Below, in pieces: positions 7,093 through 11,826 of a stretch of 13,923 nucleotides of DNA (the stretch's first letter is position 1; the number at the start of each line of letters is the position of its first letter). This DNA comes from an uncultured Clostridia bacterium (GTDB taxonomy: Bacteria > Bacillota > Clostridia > Oscillospirales > Acutalibacteraceae). The stretch is taken from assembly GCA_946004305.1 (NCBI GenBank), contig CAMFZJ010000023.1, forward strand, positions 1-13,923, given 5' to 3'. A program made the translations under genes and the position numbers. A model generated the notes under the pieces. That model saw nothing but the letters and a program-made list of their open reading frames with translations, was not told where the DNA came from and ran no database searches.

Positions 7093-7931
7093 TTCAGCCC
7101 CTCCTTAACCTGAAATAAAAATGGCAGTAATGACAAAATTAAAAATGAAATATAGCTTATTACAGCTAAATAATTAAAATCCGAAATACATATGTAGGGA
7201 TAGAATGTGATTTCTGTTGACTTTAACAAAATACCTAATGCTGACAAAATGAACAATACAGACATTATTATAAAGTAACAGCCGTCATACAATGAAAACT
7301 TAAAGTTATTATAAAAACTTCTTGGTTTAAGTCCATAACCTCTGGCTTTCATACTGTCTGACAAGGTTATGGAATTTTCAAGACTTTGTGTGATTACCAC
7401 AGAAAATGAAGAAAGGTAGCTTCTCACTCTCCCCTGCCCTCTACTGAAATACCGCTGCTGAGCATAAACATCATTAAAGCTTTTAACAAATTTGGGAACA
7501 AAATTCAAGGACATTGATATTACAAGCCCAAGCTTAGGAAATCTTTTTCCGAAAAGATAAATTAGCTTTTCACTTGAAAACACAATATTAAATGATTTAA
7601 ATAAAAACAGAACTTCAATTATCATTAACCCTAAGCACATTCCAAACACTAAAGCTTCAAGGGTAATTCTGTTATCATTTATAAAAAACAATGATGTTGC
7701 ACCATTATGTGAAAACAAGGGATTTGTAATTGAGATAAGTACAAATAATATAAAATAACCTATCATACTTTTAAATGAAAATTTGCCTTCCTTATTAAGG
7801 GAAACAAAAAGTAACGCACCAATAAACCCTGAGCAAAAATACACAGGGTTAAAGGTGAACATTGATATTAAGAACATAAATAAATAATAACAAGCAAGGG
7901 TTACAGGATGAAAATTCTTAAATGTATTCAT
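7065..7931 (-). CDS. ecfT: ECF transporter transmembrane scaffold EcfT
   Basis: A 288-residue membrane protein that couples ATP hydrolysis to movement of the S component. Hydrophobic helices are visible near residues 10-30, 33-46, 57-72, 90-113, about 214-233 and 245-266. The cytoplasmic coupling region carries the hallmark second Ala-Arg-Gly motif (SDSMKARGYG, residues 191-200) and a related first motif, SRG (163-165, Ser in place of Ala). These two short motifs sit in the grooves of the two ATPases in known ECF structures. The start has only a modest Shine-Dalgarno (GGTGAT) and lies three bases after the lipoprotein stop, so coupling is probable. A dedicated EcfT beside its own ATPase and S component marks a group I (cargo-specific) ECF system. 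Confidence 0.92.
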   Translation of the reverse strand: MNTFKNFHPVTLACYYLFMFLISMFTFNPVYFCSGFIGALLFVSLNKEGKFSFKSMIGYFILFVLISITNPLFSHNGATSLFFINDNRITLEALVFGMCLGLMIIEVLFLFKSFNIVFSSEKLIYLFGKRFPKLGLVISMSLNFVPKFVKSFNDVYAQQRYFSRGQGRVRSYLSSFSVVITQSLENSITLSDSMKARGYGLKPRSFYNNFKFSLYDGCYFIIMSVLFILSALGILLKSTEITFYPYICISDFNYLAVISYISFLILSLLPFLFQVKEGLKWKYSISKI

Positions 7932-7934
7932 ATA

Positions 7935-8414
7935 CTAATCACCGAAATGATTTCCTATATCTTCACCTAAATCACATGTATATATCCAACGTACCGTATC
8001 ACCATCCTGAACAATAAAGCTATTAGAACCTACACTGTAAAATTTATCATTAACACTATACTGCCAGCCTGATAAATCTCCGCAGTCAAATTCATACAGA
8101 TAATCTATTCCTTTAACATAAACGGAATTACCGCTGCCTTCGTAATCCATTTGTATTTTATTTATTTTACAAGCTTCTTTCAGAACATCAAAAACAGTAG
8201 CGTTTTCATCAACATAAACCTGACAACCACCTAAAATTTTACCATTGTCACGTTTAGAATTTGGGTAATCTACTGCGGTCTGACAGTTTATACTTATGGA
8301 AACAGCCTTATCTCCTTTAGCTTCGGTTGAATTATAGTAATCCTCAACTGAACTTATTGCACAGCCTGAAAAAAATACAGTTAATGTAATTATTAGGGTA
8401 AGTATTTTTTTCAT
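7935..8414 (-). CDS. DUF4430 (transcobalamin beta-like) lipoprotein
   Basis: A 159-residue surface lipoprotein. The signal peptide ends in a lipobox-like FSGC, so Cys18 should be lipidated and the protein tethered outside the membrane; Phe at -3 is slightly unusual. The mature part is one DUF4430 domain, also known as the transcobalamin-like C-terminal domain. It carries VFDVLKEACK (74-83), SGWQYSVNDKFYSVG (115-129) and DGDTVRWIYTCDLGED (137-152). In animal intrinsic factor and transcobalamin this domain covers one face of B12. Five further cysteines (44, 64, 82, 111, 147) may form disulfides. It overlaps the preceding gene by one base (TAATG) and has GGAGG upstream. The likely role is corrinoid capture and hand-over to the ECF transporter; binding is inferred, not shown. 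Confidence 0.88.
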   Translation of the reverse strand: MKKILTLIITLTVFFSGCAISSVEDYYNSTEAKGDKAVSISINCQTAVDYPNSKRDNGKILGGCQVYVDENATVFDVLKEACKINKIQMDYEGSGNSVYVKGIDYLYEFDCGDLSGWQYSVNDKFYSVGSNSFIVQDGDTVRWIYTCDLGEDIGNHFGD

Positions 8415-9838
8415 TATTTAATACCTCCGGTTTTTATATATAATAAAATTAGGTAAGCAACCATAATAATTAAAAACACATATATAATCTCAATAGGTGT
8501 GCCTGTTTTTTCTGATACCATAGTTTTGTCACGATTAATTGAATAGTACTTTTGGTCATTTTCATATTGAGAATCAATTATAGCTGTAGGATATTCATTT
8601 ACAGTTTCTATTGATACGGTTTCAGTAGATTTTGATTCTGTTGAATTTGATTTAGGGCTTTGGGTATTCTTTTTAGTCTTTATCTCTTTTGTGTCAGATT
8701 CAATAGTTTCTGTTGCAGGAACATTTTTTTTGGGGTTATTTGCTTTTTTATCATACTTTGAATAAGAAGAATTATTTGTATTGGATTTATCAACAGATAT
8801 AAGTTCTGTGGCTTTTTGAGATACATCTTTTTTACTAAAGCTAAAAAATCCAGTCTGTTTATTAAGATATCTAAAATAGGATACTAATGCACAAAGGCTT
8901 TGATATGTTGCCATATTATTTGAAGAGTAGCCTTGAATATGGCAAAATCCTCCGTCTACCATTGAAAAACTCATTAAACCATCTAAGGCTGTATTACCGT
9001 TTTTTATAAACCTTTTATCTGTAAGAATATCTATATTGAGAGAAGTAAGAGCAATAATAACCTGAGCTGTACTTTCAGCATTTTCTTTTCCAAAGGATTT
9101 GAATGTACCACTAGTTTGCTGAACCTTTGAAATGTAGTTTAGAGCTCTGTCAATTACAGGTTTCACCTTATCGTTATTATAATACGGGGCAAGGCTTTGC
9201 AAGGTTATAGCAGTAACATCAACATCAGGAGCGTTGCTGACTATTGAAAAACCACCATTGGGCAATTCTTTCTGAAGTATTTTTTCTAAAATATCATTTC
9301 TGCTAAGCTTTGCTGAGGTTGGTACAGAAAAGTCTTTACTGTCAAGTAAAATTAACGCATATGCAAGACTGTTTACTCCCTGTTTATCAAGAGGTGCATA
9401 GTTTTCTCTGTTATATGTACAGTCAGCAAGGAAATTATGCCCGTTTACATCAGTAATCTCGCTTTCACAAGACAGTAATGCAAGGGCAACTCTCTGCATA
9501 TCCGTTACCTTTGTATTTTCCAAACCGTTTTTATAAAAATCATCTACAACACTTTTAAGACTGTTAATGCTCTCCTTATGGTCACAGTTAATGCCATACC
9601 TTGACATTGCAATATAGTACCAGTCAGAGGAATAATCGCCGGCATTCTTACTCAGTTCTTTTAAGCAATCATTAATACTATTTGTCGAAAAGTCACCAAA
9701 ACGGTAGGATAATGCTCCATTAATAGCTGTATTTACCTTATCCTGTGTGTCTAAAGAAGCAGAATTTACGACAATAGTTGAAACAATGGCTATAGTAACT
9801 GCAATGGTTACTGCAATACAACTCTTAATATACTCCAT
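8414..9838 (-). CDS. Membrane-anchored alpha/alpha-toroid protein, transcobalamin alpha-like
   Basis: A 474-residue extracytoplasmic protein counted from the ATG at 9838. A TTG six bases upstream (9844) is possible but has no better ribosome site. Layout: signal peptide (about 1-28), a helical repeat domain (about 35-345), a Ser/Thr/Lys/Asn-rich linker (about 350-445), one membrane helix (about 449-468) and a short basic tail. The helical domain has prenyltransferase/squalene-cyclase-type repeats (NGGFSIVSNAPDVDVTAITL; ESTAQVIIALTSL; VDGGFCHIQG). Human intrinsic factor and transcobalamin alpha-domains share this alpha6/alpha6 toroid. The catalytic Asp-rich motif of cyclases is not apparent, so a binding role is more likely than terpene chemistry. 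Encoded between two DUF4430 genes, it probably supplies the alpha half of a two-piece corrinoid binder. Confidence 0.82.
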   Translation of the reverse strand: MEYIKSCIAVTIAVTIAIVSTIVVNSASLDTQDKVNTAINGALSYRFGDFSTNSINDCLKELSKNAGDYSSDWYYIAMSRYGINCDHKESINSLKSVVDDFYKNGLENTKVTDMQRVALALLSCESEITDVNGHNFLADCTYNRENYAPLDKQGVNSLAYALILLDSKDFSVPTSAKLSRNDILEKILQKELPNGGFSIVSNAPDVDVTAITLQSLAPYYNNDKVKPVIDRALNYISKVQQTSGTFKSFGKENAESTAQVIIALTSLNIDILTDKRFIKNGNTALDGLMSFSMVDGGFCHIQGYSSNNMATYQSLCALVSYFRYLNKQTGFFSFSKKDVSQKATELISVDKSNTNNSSYSKYDKKANNPKKNVPATETIESDTKEIKTKKNTQSPKSNSTESKSTETVSIETVNEYPTAIIDSQYENDQKYYSINRDKTMVSEKTGTPIEIIYVFLIIMVAYLILLYIKTGGIK

Positions 9839-9840
9839 AA

Positions 9841-10692
9841 TCAATCTGCTTCTAAAATCATTCTTTGAATAGCAGTTACGTCACGAATATCTATATCACC
9901 GTCATTGTTTAAGTCTGAAACAGACAAGCTTTCTTCGTCAAGAATAATGATATCTGCAAGATGTTTCTGAATAGCTGTTGCATCATTAACATTGATTTGT
10001 CCGTCTTTATTCACATCGTTGTACATAATGCAGTAATCATCTTCAAATCTGCAAACAGCAGGTGCGCCTGATTCTGACTTCTTTTCAATTTGAATCTTTG
10101 TTAAGCCAAAAAGCTTTGTTGTATCAGCATATATTTTACCGGTCTCATCAGTTGTATATGTGCTGTCTCCAAGTGTAACAGTTGCTCCGGCAATCGGCAT
10201 CCACTCATAGGATGGGTTCCAATTTTCATCATAAGTTGTATCATAGCTTTCAAATTTTAAAATACCTTTATAAAACTGATTAGTATTTACTCTTGGATAC
10301 TGGCATGGATAGTCGCCGTAATACAATACAATACTATCGCCGTTGCTTACAGTATATCCGTCAATTCCAACTTCAGGAGCTACATCGTTTACAGTATAAT
10401 ACCAGCCGTCATAACCGCCAAACTGACCCATTGTTTCGCCGTTTATATCTGTAATAAACCCGTTATCAATGCCTGAAATCGTGATTTGTTCTGATTGTTC
10501 ATCAGCATACCGCAACACATCAGAAACTGTAGTTGTTTCTGATATATTCAGATTAACTATGTCATAATACAGATTTTTGTTTACGCCTTCAATACGAAGT
10601 CTTATTGAAGAGTCGGTCTCAGCGTTTGCAGTAAATGTCATACTGCTGAGAATAACAGCAAATACTGTTAAGATTGTTAATAGTTTTTTCAT
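9841..10692 (-). CDS. Secreted DUF4430 protein with C-terminal type I dockerin
   Basis: A 283-residue secreted protein, first in the riboswitch-controlled operon. A signal peptide (1-24, ending TANA) precedes a DUF4430 transcobalamin beta-like domain (about 28-127; TTTVSDVLRYA, DGWYYTVNDVAPEVG and SNGDSIVLYYGDYPC are visible). A short Ig-like or carboxypeptidase-regulatory-like domain follows (about 140-205; GATVTLGDSTYTTDETGKIY). A dockerin closes the protein (225-283), with two calcium loops: DVNKDGQINVND (226-237) and DLNNDGDIDIRD (260-271), each followed by a TAIQ helix. Dockerins bind cohesins on scaffoldins, so the protein should be displayed on a cellulosome- or amylosome-like scaffold. 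GGAGGT sets the ATG. Corrinoid binding is inferred from domain and riboswitch. Confidence 0.92.
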   Translation of the reverse strand: MKKLLTILTVFAVILSSMTFTANAETDSSIRLRIEGVNKNLYYDIVNLNISETTTVSDVLRYADEQSEQITISGIDNGFITDINGETMGQFGGYDGWYYTVNDVAPEVGIDGYTVSNGDSIVLYYGDYPCQYPRVNTNQFYKGILKFESYDTTYDENWNPSYEWMPIAGATVTLGDSTYTTDETGKIYADTTKLFGLTKIQIEKKSESGAPAVCRFEDDYCIMYNDVNKDGQINVNDATAIQKHLADIIILDEESLSVSDLNNDGDIDIRDVTAIQRMILEAD

Positions 10693-10709
10693 TTAAAATT
10701 ACCTCCAAT

Positions 10710-10733
10710 AAAAAAAGCCCTTAACAAAAGGGC
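10710..10733 (-). terminator. Riboswitch expression-platform terminator
   Basis: A 6-bp stem (GCCCTT/AAGGGC with a five-base loop, 10717-10733) followed by seven T on the - strand (10716-10710) lies just before the Shine-Dalgarno of the dockerin gene. Its 5' arm (TGCCC, 10731-10735) can alternatively pair with GGGCA near 10770-10775, giving a possible antiterminator. This indicates transcriptional control: corrinoid bound, terminator formed, operon off. Confidence 0.88.
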
Positions 10734-10797
10734 ATAGTTCTGCCATATAAAATGGCTACACTAATTCTCCATTGCCCAAGAACAGTTACAAATAAGA

Positions 10798-10943
10798 TAC
10801 GGCAGGTCTCCTGACTTATAGCCATATATTACGAAGTGCCTTCCCAATTACTCAGTGGCTTATTACTTCTTTTAGGCTAAATACAGTAATGGCTGTTGTG
10901 ACGGACTCTAACCGCCTTCCCTTTTAATTTTTGAAAAACCGTA
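10798..10943 (-). promoter_or_regulatory. Cobalamin riboswitch aptamer
   Basis: Read on the - strand, this 146-base leader matches the class I (adenosylcobalamin) riboswitch layout. P1 is formed by TACGG (5' end, 10943-10939) and CCGTA (3' end, 10802-10798). Core elements appear in the right order: GGGAAGGCGGTTAGAGTCC, ACAACAGCC, ACTGT, the B12-box GCCACTG followed by TGGGAAGGC, and the 3' signature AGTCAGGAGACCTGCC. High B12 should repress the transporter operon downstream through the terminator at 10710-10733. This element is the strongest evidence for the operon's cargo. Confidence 0.97.
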
Positions 10944-10965
10944 AATTAAGTATTCAATTGGTTAT

Positions 10966-10993
10966 ATTATATCATATAATAGTTTAAATTCAA
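10966..10993 (-). promoter_or_regulatory. Promoter of the corrinoid-uptake operon
   Basis: On the - strand a perfect -10 (TATAAT, 10971-10966) lies 16 bases after a partial -35 (TTGAAT, 10993-10988). Transcription should begin near 10959, just ahead of the riboswitch P1 strand. It diverges from the tRNA promoter about 30 bp away. Confidence 0.75.
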
Positions 10994-11000
10994 GGGGATT

Positions 11001-11044
11001 ATTGACTTTTAGATAAAATATGATTGACTTTTAGGCAAAATATG
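11001..11044 (+). repeat. 22-bp tandem duplication in the tRNA promoter region
   Basis: Two adjacent 22-base copies (11001-11022 and 11023-11044) begin ATTGACTTTTAG and end AAAATATG. They differ at two central bases (AT in the first, GC in the second). The second copy supplies the -35 of the tRNA promoter; the first has no -10 at a working distance and is probably a spare duplicate. Confidence 0.9.
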
Positions 11045-11051
11045 ATATAAT
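11024..11051 (+). promoter_or_regulatory. tRNA-Gln promoter
   Basis: A -35 TTGACT (11024-11029) and a perfect -10 TATAAT (11046-11051) are separated by 16 bases. The expected start lies about 16 bases before the mature tRNA 5' end. Confidence 0.85.
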
Positions 11052-11074
11052 TAAAAAGCTGTAAAAAAATATTG

Positions 11075-11149
11075 TGAGCTATCGCCAAGCGGTAAGGCAC
11101 AGGACTTTGACTCCTGCACTCGTGGGTTCGAATCCCGCTAGCTCAGCCA
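11075..11149 (+). tRNA. trnQ: tRNA-Gln(UUG)
   Basis: A complete cloverleaf with encoded CCA. The acceptor stem TGAGCTA (11075-11081) pairs with TAGCTCA (11139-11145); G at 11146 is the discriminator and CCA occupies 11147-11149. The anticodon arm is CAGGA-CTTTGAC-TCCTG, reading anticodon TTG for glutamine codons CAA and, by wobble, CAG. The T-arm GTGGGTTCGAATCCCGC is canonical. It has its own promoter and terminator, so it is an independent single-tRNA unit. Its 3' end from 11136 on is repeated twice downstream. Confidence 0.97.
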
Positions 11150-11152
11150 TAT

Positions 11153-11182
11153 AAAAACCTCTGTCTTTAGGCAGGGGTTTTT
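11153..11182 (+). terminator. Terminator of tRNA-Gln
   Basis: An 11-bp stem AAAAACCTCTG (11153-11163) with CAGGGGTTTTT (11172-11182), one G-T pair, eight-base loop, then T-rich sequence. The A-rich 5' arm makes it potentially bidirectional. The same hairpin recurs at 11437-11466 and 11721-11749 within the tandem array. Confidence 0.9.
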
Positions 11183-11280
11183 ATATTATTAGCGGGATTC
11201 GAAGCCGAGGGTTTCGTCGTCACAAATTTCGCTCACTAAATTTTATAAAAATTTCCTGTTCGCTATATTGTTCCTCCTCT

Positions 11281-11339
11281 CCCCAAAAAGCAATACTGCT
11301 GTTTGGGGATCCCTTTATTCAGTCCGGTGGACTGTTTTT
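11281..11339 (+). terminator. Hairpin pair with terminator inside the 284-bp unit
   Basis: The first hairpin pairs CCCCAAA with TTTGGGG and AGCA with TGCT (11281-11308). The second is a tight CAGTCC-GGT-GGACTG stem followed by five T (11320-11339), a good intrinsic terminator on the + strand. The same pair recurs at 11565-11623. They may end a short transcript inside the repeat; no such RNA is known to me. Confidence 0.6.
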
Positions 11340-11758
11340 ACCGAGGTGCGTTGATGAATGTTTTAGCTATGTTACACATCAAAACAGGCGAGATGATTAT
11401 TTCTCCTTAGCTAAAGTTACGCTAGCTCAGCCATATAAAAACCTCTGTCTTTAAGCAGGGGTTTTTATATTATTAGCGGGATTCGAAGCCGAGGGTTTCG
11501 TCGTCACAAATTTCGCTCACTAAATTTTATAAAAATTTCCTGTTCGCTATATTGTTCCTCCTCTCCCCAAAAAGCAATACTGCTGTTTGGGGATCCCTTT
11601 ATTCAGTCCGGTGGACTGTTTTTACCGAGGTGCGTTGATGAATGTTTTAGCTATGTTACACATCAAAACAGGCGAGATGATTATTTCTCCTTAGCTAAAG
11701 TTACGCTAGCTCAGCCATATAAAAACCTCTGTCTTTAGGCAGGGGTTTTATATAAATA

Positions 11759-11794
11759 AATCCCCTTTACAGATACTTGACTGTAAGGGGGATT
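11759..11794 (-). terminator. Terminator of the amylase gene
   Basis: A 14-bp stem (AATCCCCTTTACAG, 11759-11772, with CTGTAAGGGGGATT, 11781-11794, one T-G pair) closes an eight-base loop 33 bases past the amylase stop. On the - strand it is followed by ATTTATTTATA, a moderate T-rich tail. Confidence 0.75.
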
Positions 11795-11826
11795 CGTATA
11801 TACATTATTATATTCTACATATACAG

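Larger units (their letters stand above)
11136..11754 (+). repeat. 284-bp tandem repeat array starting at the tRNA-Gln 3' end
   Basis: Two full units (11136-11419 and 11420-11703) and a partial third (11704 to about 11750) repeat at exactly 284 bases. Each begins CGCTAGCTCAGCCA, the tRNA 3' end, followed by the tRNA terminator. Units 1 and 2 look identical except one base in the terminator loop (TTAGG versus TTAAG); unit 3 matches unit 1 there, then loses one T and diverges. No convincing open reading frame is present. Each unit holds a T-arm complement, an AT-rich stretch and two hairpins. This accounts for the otherwise gene-free stretch. It could be recent tandem duplication or the trace of integration at the tRNA end. 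Confidence 0.95.

Noticed and set aside
8414..9838. Terpene cyclase / prenyltransferase enzyme
   Set aside because: The repeats fit that fold, but signal peptide, membrane anchor and B12-operon context argue for a binding domain. The alternative is kept in the findings.
11360..11385. GTTTTAGCTATG...CAAAAC stretch resembling a type II CRISPR repeat or tracrRNA
   Set aside because: It is only 26 bases, occurs once per 284-bp unit with no spacers, and no cas gene is in the window. The likeness to GTTTTAGAGCTATG repeats is probably chance.
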